A DNA stretch of 64,000 bases from Micromonospora sp. KC723 (GCF_004348595.1 NZ_SMKD01000005.1:23087-87086); one strand, 5' to 3'; positions 54,455 through 64,000 are shown, counted from the stretch's first letter. Notes: generated by a model from the sequence alone, not told the origin. Numbers and translations are program-made.

Positions 54455-54488
54455 GGAGGGCCCGGGAGCGGACGATCCCGGGCCCTCC
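54455..54488. terminator. Bidirectional hairpin between permease and parC
   Basis: A perfect 13-bp stem (GGAGGGCCCGGGA against TCCCGGGCCCTCC) with an 8-base loop, between two convergent stop codons. Confidence 0.85.
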
Positions 54489-54499
54489 GTCGTCGAGAG

Positions 54500-56989
54500 T
54501 CAGTCGCGTTCGATGAGGTGGCCGACGACCGTGGGGCCGAGCATCACCGCGAAGCCGCTGCCGTCGCGGCGCGGATCCGCCGGGGGCAACTCCACCGGAT
54601 CGCCGGTCGCCGTCGCGCCGACCGGTCGCGGCCCGACCCAGGCCACCACCAGGTCCGTCTCACCCTTGAGGAACCGCTGCGCCCGCACGCCGCCGGTGGC
54701 CCGCCCCTTCGCCGGGTACGCCTCGAACGGCGTCACCTTGACCGTCGCCCCGGTGGAGGTCACCACCATCGGTTCCCCGTGCACCGGGTCGTCGGTGCGG
54801 ACCGCGCCGAAGAAGACCACCCGGGCCCCGGCCGGCAGGTTGACACCCGCCATGCCGCCGCCCTTGGGGCCCTGCGGGCGGACCAGCGTAGCGGCGAACC
54901 GCAGCAGCGATGCCTCGCTGGTGACGAAGGTCAGCGCCTCCTGCCCGTCGGTCAGCCAGGTAGCCCCCACCACCTCGTCGCCCTCGCGCAGCCCGATCAC
55001 CTCGAACTCGTCCGAACGGACCGGCCACTCCGGGGCGCACACCTTGACCACGCCCTGCCGGGTGCCCAGCGCCAGCCCCGGCGAGCCCTGCGCGCTCGGG
55101 CCGAGCGGAGCCAGGCCGACCACCGTCTCCCCCGGCTCCAGCGGTGCCAGTTCCGCGGCGGACATCCCGCCCCGCAGGGACACGGTGCCGGCCTGCTCGG
55201 GCAGCACCGGCAACGGCAGCACATCGATCTTGAAGGCTCGACCGGCGCTGGTCACCAGCAGCACCCGCCCCCGGGCCGTGGTGTGCACGACCGCGCGTAC
55301 CGCGTCGTGCTTGACCCGGCCGTTGCGCCGGCGCCCCTCGGAGGCCTCCTCCGACTCGGCCGCGGTCCGGGCGACCAGCCCGGTCGCCGACAGGATCACC
55401 TGGCAGGGATCGTCGGCGACCTCCAGCGGGCCAGCCGGCGCGGACGCGGCCAGCACCTCCTTGAGGTCCCCGTCGACCAGGGTGGTGCGGCGCGGGGCGG
55501 CGAACTGCTTCACCACCGCCGCCAACTCGTCGGAGACGACCTTCTTGAGCACCTTGTCGTCGTCGAGGATCTTCGACAGCTCGGCGATCTCCCCGCGCAG
55601 CCTCTCCTGCTCGGCCTCCAGCTCGATGCGGTCGTACCTGGTCAGCCGGCGCAGCGGGGTGTCCAGGATGTAGGTGGCCTGGATCTCGGAGAGCTTGAAC
55701 CTCTGCATCAGGCCGTCCTTGGCGGCCTGCGCGTCCTCGCTGGCCCGGATCAGCTTGACCACCCTGTCGATGTCGAGCAGGGCGATCAGCAGACCGTCGA
55801 CCAGGTGCAGTCGCTCCTGACGCTTGCGGCGCCGGTACGCGCTGCGCCGGGTCACCACGTCGTACCGGTGGGCCAGGAAGACCTCCAGCAGCGGCTTCAG
55901 CCCCAGGGTGCGCGGCTGGCCGTCGACCAGCACCAGGTTGTTGACGCCGAAGGACTGCTCCAGCGGGGTGAGCCGGTAGAGATCGGCCAGCAGCGCCTGC
56001 GGGTTGACCCCGACCTTGCACTCGATGACCAGGCGGGTGCCGCTCTCCCGGTCGGTGAGGTCCTTGACGTCGGCGATGCCGGTCAGCCGCTTGGTCTTGG
56101 TGACCTCGTTGGTGATCGCGGCGATGACCTTCTCCGCGCCGACACCGTACGGCAGCTCGACCACGGTGATCGCCTGCCGGCCCCGGCTGCCCTCCAGGGG
56201 GCCGATCTCCGCCCGGCCGCGCATCCGCACCACGCCGCGCCCGGTCTCGTACGCCCGGCGCACCTCGTCCAGGCCGAGCAGCAGGCCGCCGGTCGGCAGG
56301 TCGGGACCGGGCACGAACTCCATCAGCCTGTCGAGGGTGGCGTCCGGATGGTTGATCAGCCAACGGGCGGCGGAGACGACCTCGCCCAGGTTGTGCGGGA
56401 TCATGTTGGTCGCCATCCCGACCGCGATCCCCGACGCCCCGTTGACCAGCAGGTTCGGGAAGGCCGCCGGCAGCACGGTGGGCTGGGTCAGCGAGCCGTC
56501 GTAGTTGGGCTCGACGTCGACCGTGTCCTCACCCAACTCGCCGACGAGCAGCATCGCCTCGCCGGCCAGCCGGGCCTCCGTGTAGCGCGCGGCTGCCGGA
56601 CCGTCGTCCGGGGAGCCGAAGTTGCCGTGCCCGTCGATGAGGGGGACGTTGAGCGAGAAGTCCTGCGCCATCCGGACCATGGCGTCATAGATGGCGGTGT
56701 CACCGTGCGGGTGGTAGCGCCCCATCACGTCACCGACGACGCGAGCCGACTTCACGTGCGCGCGATCGGGCCGGAAACCGTTCTCGTGCATCGAGTACAG
56801 GATGCGTCGGTGGACCGGCTTGAGTCCGTCCCGGGCGTCGGGCAGGGCGCGGGAGTGGATGACCGAGAAGGCGTACTCCAGGTAGGAGTCGGAGACCTCG
56901 GTGACCAGCGGGTTGTCGAACACCCGCGCGCCGGCCTGGTCGAAGGCGGACAGGTCCACCTTGGCGCGGTCGTCCTTGCGGCGTGCCAT
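54500..56989 (-). CDS. parC: Type IIA topoisomerase subunit A (ParC-like)
   Basis: The breakage-reunion subunit of the second topoisomerase pair found in many actinobacteria. The 829-aa protein has [26 protein letters not shown], the [20 protein letters not shown] region at 90-109 (quinolone-determining), and the active-site Tyr Y136 in [13 protein letters not shown] coiled-coil tower (about 420-470) and a beta-pinwheel C-terminal domain follow. The C-terminal domain lacks an obvious GyrA box (QRRGGKG), which argues for ParC over GyrA. It is 29 bases downstream of parE in one operon. Confidence 0.92.
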   Translation of the reverse strand: MARRKDDRAKVDLSAFDQAGARVFDNPLVTEVSDSYLEYAFSVIHSRALPDARDGLKPVHRRILYSMHENGFRPDRAHVKSARVVGDVMGRYHPHGDTAIYDAMVRMAQDFSLNVPLIDGHGNFGSPDDGPAAARYTEARLAGEAMLLVGELGEDTVDVEPNYDGSLTQPTVLPAAFPNLLVNGASGIAVGMATNMIPHNLGEVVSAARWLINHPDATLDRLMEFVPGPDLPTGGLLLGLDEVRRAYETGRGVVRMRGRAEIGPLEGSRGRQAITVVELPYGVGAEKVIAAITNEVTKTKRLTGIADVKDLTDRESGTRLVIECKVGVNPQALLADLYRLTPLEQSFGVNNLVLVDGQPRTLGLKPLLEVFLAHRYDVVTRRSAYRRRKRQERLHLVDGLLIALLDIDRVVKLIRASEDAQAAKDGLMQRFKLSEIQATYILDTPLRRLTRYDRIELEAEQERLRGEIAELSKILDDDKVLKKVVSDELAAVVKQFAAPRRTTLVDGDLKEVLAASAPAGPLEVADDPCQVILSATGLVARTAAESEEASEGRRRNGRVKHDAVRAVVHTTARGRVLLVTSAGRAFKIDVLPLPVLPEQAGTVSLRGGMSAAELAPLEPGETVVGLAPLGPSAQGSPGLALGTRQGVVKVCAPEWPVRSDEFEVIGLREGDEVVGATWLTDGQEALTFVTSEASLLRFAATLVRPQGPKGGGMAGVNLPAGARVVFFGAVRTDDPVHGEPMVVTSTGATVKVTPFEAYPAKGRATGGVRAQRFLKGETDLVVAWVGPRPVGATATGDPVELPPADPRRDGSGFAVMLGPTVVGHLIERD

Positions 56990-57018
56990 CGTTCAGCTCT
57001 CTCCCGTGACGAGGGTGC

Positions 57019-59076
57019 TCATGCGTCGATCGCCTCGCGGTCAACCCGGTCGGAGGAGTCGATCAGCCAGTTGCGGCGCGGCTCGACCTTCTCGCCCATC
57101 AGCAGTTCGAGGATCCGCTCGGCGGCGTCGACGTCGTCGAGGGTGATCCGGCGGACCGCCCGGGTGGCCGGGTTCATCGTGGTCTCCCACAGCTCGTCGG
57201 CGTCCATCTCACCGAGGCCCTTGAAGCGCGGGATGGGGGTGACGATCTGCTTGCCGGCCTTCTCCAGCTTGCGGACCGTCGCCTCCATCTCGGCCTGGGT
57301 GTAGGTGTAGACGGTCTGCGGGTTGCGCCCCCTGGTGGTGATCTTGTGCAGGGGCGGCATCGCGGCGTAGAGCCGGCCGGCCTCGATCAGCGGACGCATG
57401 TACCGGGCGAAGAGCGTGATCAGCAGGGTACGGATGTGCGCGCCGTCCACGTCGGCGTCCGCCATGATCAGTACGCGGCCGTACCGCAGCGCCGACAGGT
57501 CGAAGGTACGCCCCGACCCGGCCCCGAGCACCTGCACGATCGCGGCGCACTCGACGTTGTCCAGCACCTGCTGGAGGTTCGCCTTCTGCACGTTGAGGAT
57601 CTTGCCGCGGATCGGAAGAAGGGCCTGGTACTCAGCAGATCGGGCGAGTCGCCCCGTACCCAGGGCGCTGTCCCCTTCCACGATGAACAGCTCACTGCGT
57701 TCGATCCCGGCCGAACGGCAGTCGACCAGCTTCGCGGGCATGGCCGCCCCCTCCAGGGCGGTCTTGCGCCGGGCGGCGTCCTTCTGCTGCTTCTGGGTCA
57801 GCCGCACCCGCGCCGCGTCGACGATCTTCTGGAGAACGGTGCGCGCCTCGGCCCTGGTCCGGCGGTCGTCCAGCCAACTCCTGAGGTGCTGCTCGACGAC
57901 GGACTGGAGCACCTTGGTGATGCCGGCGGTGGAGAGCTCGTCCTTGGTCTGCGAGGTGAACTGCGGCTCGGGGATGCGCACGTGCACCACCGCCGTCATC
58001 CCCTCCAGGACGTCGTCCAGGGTGGGCGGCTCCTCCTTGGCCTTCAGCAGGCCCCGGGCGTTGCGGATCGCGTCGGCGAGGGTCCGCGCCAGGGCCCGCT
58101 CGAAGCCCTTGCGGTGGGTGCCGCCGTGGGCGTTACGGATGGTGTTGGTGAAGCACTCGACGGTGCGCTCGTAACCGGTGCCCCAGCGGAACGCGATCTC
58201 GATCTCGGCGCGGCGCGGCACGTTGGACTGCATGACGCCGTTGGCGTCCGCGGCGTTCTCCCGGTACGACCCCTCACCGGTGACCACGAGGGTGCCGGAG
58301 ACCGGGCGGTCGCCGGCCGGGGCGAGGAACTCCACCATGTCGGTGAGGCCGTTGGGGAAGTGGAATGCCTCCTCGGTGGGCTGCTCGGCGGTCTCGTCGC
58401 GCAGCCGGTAGTCCACCCCCGGGACCAGGAAGGCGGTGTTGCGCAGTTTCGTGCGCACCGCGTCGACGTCGAGCCTCGCGCCGGTCTCGAAGTAGCGGGC
58501 GTCGTGCCAGTAGCGGATCGAGGTGCCGGTGCGCTGGCCGCGCTTCATCGCCCCCACCACCTGGAGGCCGGGGCCGGGAGTGAAGGGGGCGTCCGGACCG
58601 TCGCCGTCGAAGACGCCCGGCACGCCGTGCCGGAACGACATCGCGTGGACTTTGCCGCCGCGCCGGACGGTGACGTCGAAACGTCGGGACAGCGCGTTGA
58701 CCGCCGACGCGCCGACACCGTGCAGGCCACCGGAGGTCTTGTAGCCCGCGCCGCCGAACTTGCCGCCCGCGTGCAGCCGGGTGAGCACCAACTCGACGCC
58801 GGAGATGCCGGACTTGGCGTGCACGTCGGTCGGGATGCCGCGACCGTCGTCGTCGACCTGCACCGAACCGTCGGCGTGCAGGGTCACCTCAATCTTCGTG
58901 GCGTGACCGGCGACACCCTCGTCGGTGGAGTTGTCGAGGATCTCGTTGACGAGGTGACCCACGCCACGGCTGTCCGTGGAGCCGATGTACATGCCGGGAC
59001 GCTTGCGGACGGCGTCCAGGCCCTCCAGATGCGTGAGGTCGTCGGCCCCGTAGAGGGTGTCAGGCTGTGCGGTCAA
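57019..59076 (-). CDS. parE: Type IIA topoisomerase subunit B (ParE-like)
   Basis: The ATPase subunit paired with the ParC-like gene. The 685-aa protein has the GHKL ATP site: EILDNSTDEG, DDDGRGIPTDVH and GGKFGGAGYKTSGGLHGVGASAVNALS. The transducer Lys is in the QTKDEL loop. The TOPRIM domain has VEGDSALG and MADADVDGAHI, and the end of the protein (FKGLGEMDADELWETTMNP) is standard. I chose TTG 59076 because GGGGAG lies about 9 bases upstream and this N-terminus matches family length. A longer open frame extends upstream. Confidence 0.93.
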   Translation of the reverse strand: MTAQPDTLYGADDLTHLEGLDAVRKRPGMYIGSTDSRGVGHLVNEILDNSTDEGVAGHATKIEVTLHADGSVQVDDDGRGIPTDVHAKSGISGVELVLTRLHAGGKFGGAGYKTSGGLHGVGASAVNALSRRFDVTVRRGGKVHAMSFRHGVPGVFDGDGPDAPFTPGPGLQVVGAMKRGQRTGTSIRYWHDARYFETGARLDVDAVRTKLRNTAFLVPGVDYRLRDETAEQPTEEAFHFPNGLTDMVEFLAPAGDRPVSGTLVVTGEGSYRENAADANGVMQSNVPRRAEIEIAFRWGTGYERTVECFTNTIRNAHGGTHRKGFERALARTLADAIRNARGLLKAKEEPPTLDDVLEGMTAVVHVRIPEPQFTSQTKDELSTAGITKVLQSVVEQHLRSWLDDRRTRAEARTVLQKIVDAARVRLTQKQQKDAARRKTALEGAAMPAKLVDCRSAGIERSELFIVEGDSALGTGRLARSAEYQALLPIRGKILNVQKANLQQVLDNVECAAIVQVLGAGSGRTFDLSALRYGRVLIMADADVDGAHIRTLLITLFARYMRPLIEAGRLYAAMPPLHKITTRGRNPQTVYTYTQAEMEATVRKLEKAGKQIVTPIPRFKGLGEMDADELWETTMNPATRAVRRITLDDVDAAERILELLMGEKVEPRRNWLIDSSDRVDREAIDA

Positions 59077-59405
59077 CTGGTCGTACTCCCCGGTCTCGGC
59101 GGTGTGATGCCGCTCACCGTTTCGATGTCGAGGCGCGGCGCGCCGCAGCGAGCGTAGCCGCACGGCCCGACACGACGGCGCAGCCCCACGCGACACCGCG
59201 CGGCGGGCGGCCCTGCGCCACCCTGGCCACAACGCGCCGATCCGGTGCCATCTTCCCCGCAGGGACGGTCGGTCCGCCGGGCCGCTGCCCGGATCTGCCG
59301 CCGGGGCCCGGGCCGGCGCGACGAGTCTCCACCACGAAGGGTCACCCCGCCGGAGAAGTCGATGATCTATAGGTTAGCGGCGGACCACGGGGGTAGGGAC
59401 CGGAC
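59077..59405. other. 329-base intergenic region between parE and the carbamoyltransferase gene
   Basis: No coding frame is credible. It separates divergent transcripts. An AT-rich CTATAGGTTAG around 59365-59375 lies about 35 bases upstream of the carbamoyltransferase ATG and resembles a -10 element for the rightward genes. I see nothing else. Confidence 0.45.
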
Positions 59406-61076
59406 ATGCGGGTCCTCGGAATCAATGCGATCTTCCACGATCCGGCCGCCGCCCTGGTGGTCGACGGGCAGGTGGTGGCCGCCGCCGAAGAGGAGCGGTT
59501 CAGCCGCCGCAAGCACGGCAAGCGGCCCGTGCCCTTCTCCGCGTGGGAGCTGCCCGAGCTCTCCGCGGCCTGGTGCCTGACCAGCGCCGGCATCGACGTC
59601 GACAGCCTCGACGCGGTGGCCTACTCGTTCGACCCCGGCCTCTGCCGGGACGCCGACGACCTGGGGCTCAGTGACCCCTGGGACTGGCTGCGGATCGACT
59701 ACGCCCGGCGCGCACCGCAGTTCCTCGCCGCCGCCCTGCCCGGCCTCGACCCGGAGAAGGTGCGGTTCGTGCCGCACCACGTCGCGCACGCCGCCTCGGC
59801 CGGGCTGGCCGCCCCGCCGGCCGGCGACGACACCGCCGTGCTGGTGCTCGACGGTCGCGGCGAGGCCGCCAGCCACCTGGCCGGCGTCTACCGCGACGGC
59901 GTGCTGACCCGGCTGCACTCCCAGCGGCTGCCGCACTCCCTCGGCCTGCTCTACGAGGACCTCACCCGGCACCTCGGGTTCACGCACTCCAGCGACGAGT
60001 ACAAGGTCATGGCGCTGGCCTCGTACGGCGAGCCGAAGCACCTGGGCCTGCTGCGCGAGCTGGTGACGGACACCGGGGAGGGTGGCTTCCGGGTCGACCG
60101 GATCGACTGGAACAGCCTGGCCAAGGCGGTGCCCGCCGGCGGCGAGCTGACCGAGCAGCACGCCGACCTGGCCGCCAGCGTCCAGCGCCGGTTGGAGGAG
60201 GTCGTCCTCGAGTTGTCCCGCTGGTTGTACGACGCCTCCGGCGGTGCGTCGACCCTGGCCATGGCGGGTGGGGTGGCGTTGAACTGCGTCGCCAACGCGC
60301 GGGTCGCGGCCGAGGGACCGTACCGGAACGTCTGGGTGCAGCCGGCCGCCGGCGACTCGGGCACCGCGCTGGGCGCGGCCCTGCACGTGGCCGGTGACCT
60401 GGGTGACCGGTCGACCCCGATGGCCGGGGTGGATCTGGGTCGCGGCTGCTCGGACGAGGAGTTGGAGGCGGAGCTGCGCCGGGCGGCGCTGCCGTACCAC
60501 CGGCCCGACTCGATCGCGGCGGAGGCGGCACGGGTGCTCGCCGACAACGGCATCGTCGCCTGGTACCAGGGGCGCAGCGAGTACGGCCCGCGTGCCCTGG
60601 GGCACCGTTCGTTGCTGGCCCACCCCGGGGACAAGGACACCACCCGGCGGATGAACGACGTGAAGGGCCGTGAGCAGTTCCGCCCGATCGCGCCGATGGT
60701 CCGGGCGGACCGCTTCGCCGAGATCTTCGAGGGCGTCTTCCCGAGCCGCTACATGCTCTTCGTGCACCGGGTGAAGCCACACTGGCGGAACCGCATCCCC
60801 GCGGTCACCCACGTCGACGGCACCGCGCGGGTGCAGACCGTGCACGCCGACACCGAGCCGCTCGTCACCGAGATGCTGACCGAGTTCGAACGGCTCACCG
60901 GCCTGCCGGTGGTGGTGAACACCTCGCTCAACACCGCCGGGCGGCCCATGGTGGACACTCCGCGCGAGGCACTGGAGCTGTTCGGTTCCGCGCCGGTGCA
61001 GCTGCTCGCCCTCGGCCCGTTCGCGGTCCACCGCGGCGCGCTCGGCGTCGGCAGGACGCCGGAGGGTGGCCGGTGA
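59406..61076 (+). CDS. NodU/CmcH-family O-carbamoyltransferase
   Basis: Transfers a carbamoyl group from carbamoyl phosphate, via an adenylate, to a hydroxyl, often on a sugar or antibiotic. The 556-aa protein has the N-terminal Kae1-like metal/ATP domain (MRVLGINAIFHDPAAALV, VPHHVAHAASAGL, the SSDEYKVMALASYG block, MAGGVALNCVANAR). The YrdC-like C-terminal part has GRSEYGPRALGHRSLLAHP, NDVKGREQFRPIAPMV and VNTSLNTAGRPMVDTP. It starts a rightward cluster of sugar-transfer genes, all overlapping by a few bases, so the acceptor is probably a glycan or sugar nucleotide made there. Confidence 0.92.
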   Translation: MRVLGINAIFHDPAAALVVDGQVVAAAEEERFSRRKHGKRPVPFSAWELPELSAAWCLTSAGIDVDSLDAVAYSFDPGLCRDADDLGLSDPWDWLRIDYARRAPQFLAAALPGLDPEKVRFVPHHVAHAASAGLAAPPAGDDTAVLVLDGRGEAASHLAGVYRDGVLTRLHSQRLPHSLGLLYEDLTRHLGFTHSSDEYKVMALASYGEPKHLGLLRELVTDTGEGGFRVDRIDWNSLAKAVPAGGELTEQHADLAASVQRRLEEVVLELSRWLYDASGGASTLAMAGGVALNCVANARVAAEGPYRNVWVQPAAGDSGTALGAALHVAGDLGDRSTPMAGVDLGRGCSDEELEAELRRAALPYHRPDSIAAEAARVLADNGIVAWYQGRSEYGPRALGHRSLLAHPGDKDTTRRMNDVKGREQFRPIAPMVRADRFAEIFEGVFPSRYMLFVHRVKPHWRNRIPAVTHVDGTARVQTVHADTEPLVTEMLTEFERLTGLPVVVNTSLNTAGRPMVDTPREALELFGSAPVQLLALGPFAVHRGALGVGRTPEGGR

Positions 61077-62089
61077 TCAGCATCGTCGTGCCGACCCTCG
61101 GCCGGCCCAGCCTCACCACGCTCCTCGACGCCCTCGCCCCGCAGCTCGGCGAGCTGCCCGACGTGGAGGTCCTGCTGGTCGACGACCGACGGGACACCAC
61201 CGACGAACTGACAGCGCCGACAACGCTGTCGGCGTACGCGAAGGTGGTGACCGGGTCCGGCGCGGGCCCGGCGGCGGCGCGCAACGTCGGCTGGCGGGCG
61301 GCCCGCCAGCCGTGGGTGGTCTTCCTCGACGACGACGTGGTTCCCGCCCCGGACTGGGCCCGGCGTCTGCTCGACGACCTCACGGTCGACGACCGGGTGG
61401 GCGGGGTGCAGGGCGTGGTGCGGGTGCCGTTGCCGGCCGGCCGCCGGCCGACCGACTGGGAGCGCACCACCGCCGGCCTGGCCGACGGCGAGTGGATCAC
61501 CGCCGACATGGCGTACCGGCGTGCGGCGTTGGAGGACGCCGGCGGCTTCGACGAACGGTTCCCCCGTGCCTACCGGGAGGACGCCGAGCTGGCCCACCGG
61601 GTGCGGCTGGCCGGCTGGGAGCTGGTGCGCGGCCGACGCGAGGTCACCCATCCGGTACGCCCGGAGGACCGCTGGGTCAGCCTGCGCGCCCAACGCGGCA
61701 ACGCCGACGACGCGCTGCTGCGCCGCCTGTACGGCCCGGACTGGCGGACCACCCTCAGGCTGCCGCCGGGACGGCGGTCCCGGCACGTCGCGGTCACCGC
61801 GGCCGGCACGCTGGCCCTCGCGGCGGGTACGGCGCGGGTGGGGCTGCCACCCGGCACGGCCCGTCGCGGCCTGGGCGTGGTCGCCGCCGCGGGCGCGTTC
61901 GGGTGGGTGGTCGGCACCGCCGAGTTCGCGGCGGCCCGGATCGCGCCGGGGCCACGTGCCCGTGCGGAGCTGACCACCATGCTGGTGACCAGCGTCCTGA
62001 TCCCCCCGCTGGCGGTGACCCACTGGGTGCGCGGCTGGTGGCACGGCCGGTCCGTCACGGACGGTGGCTCCGCCGGGGCACAACGATGA
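61073..62089 (+). CDS. Family 2 glycosyltransferase with C-terminal membrane segments
   Basis: 338 aa. The GT-A domain has SIVVPTLGRPSLTTLLDAL, LLVDDRR, GPAAARNVGWRAA, the metal-binding FLDDDVVPAPDW, and YREDAELAHRVRLAGWEL. Two or three hydrophobic segments after residue 240 may hold it at the membrane. GTG 61073 overlaps the carbamoyltransferase stop as GTGA, and its own stop overlaps the next gene as ATGA. Donor and acceptor are not determinable. Confidence 0.87.
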   Translation: MISIVVPTLGRPSLTTLLDALAPQLGELPDVEVLLVDDRRDTTDELTAPTTLSAYAKVVTGSGAGPAAARNVGWRAARQPWVVFLDDDVVPAPDWARRLLDDLTVDDRVGGVQGVVRVPLPAGRRPTDWERTTAGLADGEWITADMAYRRAALEDAGGFDERFPRAYREDAELAHRVRLAGWELVRGRREVTHPVRPEDRWVSLRAQRGNADDALLRRLYGPDWRTTLRLPPGRRSRHVAVTAAGTLALAAGTARVGLPPGTARRGLGVVAAAGAFGWVVGTAEFAAARIAPGPRARAELTTMLVTSVLIPPLAVTHWVRGWWHGRSVTDGGSAGAQR

Positions 62090-63690
62090 TGTTTACCCCT
62101 GCCGCCTCGGGCAACTGCTTGGCCATGAACGGGGGCGTGGTCACACCCGGTCTCTTCGACGCGGTGTTGTTGGATCGGGATGGGACGTTGATCGAGGATG
62201 TGCCGTTCAACGGTGATCCGGACAAGGTGCGTGTGGTGCCGGGGGCGCGGGAGGCGTTGGACCGGTTGCGGGCGGCGGGGTTGCGGCTGGCGGTGGTGAC
62301 GAACCAGTCGGGGTTGGCTCGGGGGTTGTTCACGGCGGCGCAGTTGCGGGCGGTCAACGCCCGGGTGGAGCAGTTGCTGGGGCCGTTCGACTGTTGGCAG
62401 GTCTGTCCGCACGACGACAGCGACGGGTGCCGGTGTCGTAAACCGGCGCCGGGGCTGGTCGAGCGGGCCGCGGCCGCGCTGGGTACCACCGCGCGGCGGT
62501 GCGTGCTGGTCGGTGACATCGGCCGGGACATGGGCGCCGCTCTGGCCGCCGGCGCCAGTGGGGTGCTCGTGCCCACCCCGGTGACCCGGGCGCAGGAGGT
62601 GGCCGCCGCCCCGTACGTGGCCCGTGACCTGCCGGCGGCGGTCGAGGAGATCCTGCGCCGGCAGGCGGCGGTCGTGCCGGCCACGCCCCGCCGGGCGGGG
62701 ACGGTGCTGGTGGCCCGCAGCGACTCCGCCGGAGACGTCCTGGTCACCGGTCCCGCGATCCGCGCCGTCGCCGCCTGCGCCGAGCGTGTCGTGCTGCTGC
62801 ACGGGCCACGCGGACGCGACGCCGCCGCTCTCCTGCCCGGCGTCGACGAACTCATCGAGTGGCCCCTGCCCTGGATCGACGGCGACCCCACCCCCGTCGA
62901 CCCCGCCACCATCGACACCCTCACCACCCGACTGGCCGCCGTCGGCGCCGACGAAGCCGTCATCTTCACCAGCTTCCACCAGTCCGCTCTCCCCCTGGCC
63001 CTGCTGCTACGCCTCGCCGGCGTCCCCCGCATCAGCGCCATCAGCGACGACTACCCCGGCAGCCTCCTCGACATCCGACACACCGTCCCCACCGGCGTAC
63101 CCGAACCCGAACGCGCCCTCTCCCTCGCCGCCGCCGCCGGCTTCGCACTGCCGGCCGACGACGACCCGGGGCTGCGGGTCGACGTGCCGCCCGCCGGCGA
63201 GCCCGGCGAGCCGTACGTGGTGGTGCATCCGGGCGCGTCGGTCCCGGCCCGGGCCTGCCCGCCGCAGCGCTGCGCGGAGATCGTCGCCGCGCTCGCCGCC
63301 GCCGGTCACCGGGTGGTGGTCACCGGCGGACCGGACGAGAGGGCGCTGACCGCGCGGGTGGCCGCGGCCGGCGGCACCGATCTCGGTGGTCGGACCGACT
63401 TCGCCGGGCTGGCCGGGACCATCGCCGGGGCGCGCTGCGTGGTGGTCGGCAACACCGGTCCCGCGCACCTCGCCGCCGCTGTCGGCACCCCCGTCGTCAG
63501 CCTCTTCGCTCCCACCGTCCCCTACGGACAGTGGGGGCCCTACCGGGTGCCCACGGTCCGCCTCGGTGACGCCACCGCCGCCTGCCGGGACACCCGCGCC
63601 ACCCGCTGCCCCGTTCCCGGCCACCCCTGCCTCACGGCCGGGATCGACCCGGCCGAGGTGGTCGACGCGGTCGGCCTGCTCACCCGCTGA
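62086..63690 (+). CDS. HAD phosphatase fused to GT9 heptosyltransferase-like domain
   Basis: A 534-aa two-domain protein. Residues about 24-180 form a GmhB/HisB-type HAD phosphatase with nucleophile D30 and D32 in LLDRDGTLIEDVP, VVTNQSGLARG, a zinc-type CPHDDSDGCRCRKP loop and LVGDIGRDMGAAL. Residues about 203-530 form a GT9 heptosyltransferase with RSDSAGDVLVTGPAIRAV, VVHPGASVPARACPP, VVTGGPDE and VVGNTGPAHLAAAVGTPVVSLF. GmhB dephosphorylates heptose bisphosphate, so the fusion joins precursor processing with transfer. Codon use changes sharply inside the gene. ATG 62086 overlaps the upstream stop, and ATG 62125 is an alternative. Confidence 0.85.
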   Translation: MMFTPAASGNCLAMNGGVVTPGLFDAVLLDRDGTLIEDVPFNGDPDKVRVVPGAREALDRLRAAGLRLAVVTNQSGLARGLFTAAQLRAVNARVEQLLGPFDCWQVCPHDDSDGCRCRKPAPGLVERAAAALGTTARRCVLVGDIGRDMGAALAAGASGVLVPTPVTRAQEVAAAPYVARDLPAAVEEILRRQAAVVPATPRRAGTVLVARSDSAGDVLVTGPAIRAVAACAERVVLLHGPRGRDAAALLPGVDELIEWPLPWIDGDPTPVDPATIDTLTTRLAAVGADEAVIFTSFHQSALPLALLLRLAGVPRISAISDDYPGSLLDIRHTVPTGVPEPERALSLAAAAGFALPADDDPGLRVDVPPAGEPGEPYVVVHPGASVPARACPPQRCAEIVAALAAAGHRVVVTGGPDERALTARVAAAGGTDLGGRTDFAGLAGTIAGARCVVVGNTGPAHLAAAVGTPVVSLFAPTVPYGQWGPYRVPTVRLGDATAACRDTRATRCPVPGHPCLTAGIDPAEVVDAVGLLTR

Positions 63691-63715
63691 GACATCCGAC
63701 AGTTGAAGGAGGGCC

Positions 63716-64000
63716 ATGAACGTCCTGGTGTGGCATGTGCACGGCTCCTGGACCACGTCGTTCGTCCACGGCAAACACCGCTACCTCATCCCCGTGACCC
63801 CCGACCGCGGCCCCTACGGACTCGGCCGAGCCCGCACCTACCCCTGGCCCGACAACGCCATCGAAACCACCCCCGAACAACTACGCCACGAACACATCGA
63901 CGTCGTCCTACTACAACGCCCCGAAGAACTCCACCTCGCCGAACAATGGCTCGCCCGCCGCCCCGGCCGCGACCTACCCGCCATCTACGTCGAACACAAC
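63716..64000 (+). CDS. Glycosyltransferase, 3' end outside window
   Basis: The first 95 residues of a probable GT4-type glycosyltransferase. AAGGAGG lies 3 bases before ATG 63716. The opening MNVLVWHVHGSWTTSFVHGK, then YLIPVTPDRGPYGLGRA, VVLLQRPEEL and PAIYVEHN, is typical of transferases found in carbamoyl/heptose-type clusters of actinomycetes. It follows the HAD-GT9 gene by 25 bases. Codons ending in C or A (CTA, GAA) are more frequent here than elsewhere, continuing the compositional change seen in the previous gene. Confidence 0.75.
   Translation, partial: MNVLVWHVHGSWTTSFVHGKHRYLIPVTPDRGPYGLGRARTYPWPDNAIETTPEQLRHEHIDVVLLQRPEELHLAEQWLARRPGRDLPAIYVEHN

Noticed and set aside
54518..57304. 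Rightward 928-codon open frame opposite parC/parE
   Set aside because: Mirror frame of topoisomerase genes with all active-site motifs intact.
54500..59076. The ParC/ParE pair as DNA gyrase next to a chromosome origin
   Set aside because: No dnaA, dnaN or recF nearby and no GyrA-box seen. The pair fits the second actinobacterial topoisomerase locus better.

Overview
The window is very GC-rich, with nearly all third codon positions G or C, frequent GTG and TTG starts, and tightly packed genes overlapping by GTGA/ATGA. Together with a GlgE glycogen pathway, a second type IIA topoisomerase pair and a c-di-AMP riboswitch ahead of a secreted cell-wall-type peptidase, this points to a filamentous actinobacterium. 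Micromonosporaceae is my inference from overall style. I see no tRNA, rRNA, CRISPR array, IS element or phage gene.

Layout. 1-4450: a cut-off PaaK-like adenylate-forming enzyme diverges from a secreted M14 zinc carboxypeptidase. 4542-14780: an NAD kinase, then storage-glucan metabolism. Phosphoglucomutase and GlgC run leftward, and GlgA/GlgM, GlgE and GlgB run rightward, with a VapBC-like toxin-antitoxin pair between glgM and glgE. 14800-19153: an APP1-type phosphatase, a polytopic GT-C-like protein, YaaA and an unrecognised protein. 19314-22473: a TAXI-type lipoprotein convergent with a histidine kinase/response regulator pair.

22717-32856 looks like a teichoic-acid-type locus. It has two TagF-like polymerases with N-terminal membrane domains, a large membrane protein, a TetR regulator, a TagGH-like ABC exporter, and a fused cytidylyltransferase/SDR enzyme expected to make CDP-ribitol. 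32977-37267 carries a C39-like exported peptidase behind a c-di-AMP (ydaO-type) riboswitch, two poorly conserved membrane proteins and an acyltransferase-3 protein.

37546-52272 is a nonulosonic-acid locus. It encodes homologues of all six CMP-pseudaminic-acid enzymes (PseB, C, H, G, I, F), two glycosyltransferase-type proteins, an unrecognised GT-like protein and a methyltransferase-like coiled-coil protein. Inserted in it is a translationally coupled leftward operon of acyl carrier protein, acyl-adenylate ligase, ketoreductase and PPTase-like protein. I infer that this operon makes a carrier-bound acyl group to decorate the sugar. This is the most unusual system in the window.

52285-59076 is housekeeping: AlkB-like, uracil/xanthine permease, ParC and ParE. 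59406-64000 opens another sugar cluster: a NodU/CmcH carbamoyltransferase, a family 2 glycosyltransferase, a HAD phosphatase fused to a GT9 heptosyltransferase, and a cut-off glycosyltransferase. Codon usage is visibly mosaic in the last part.
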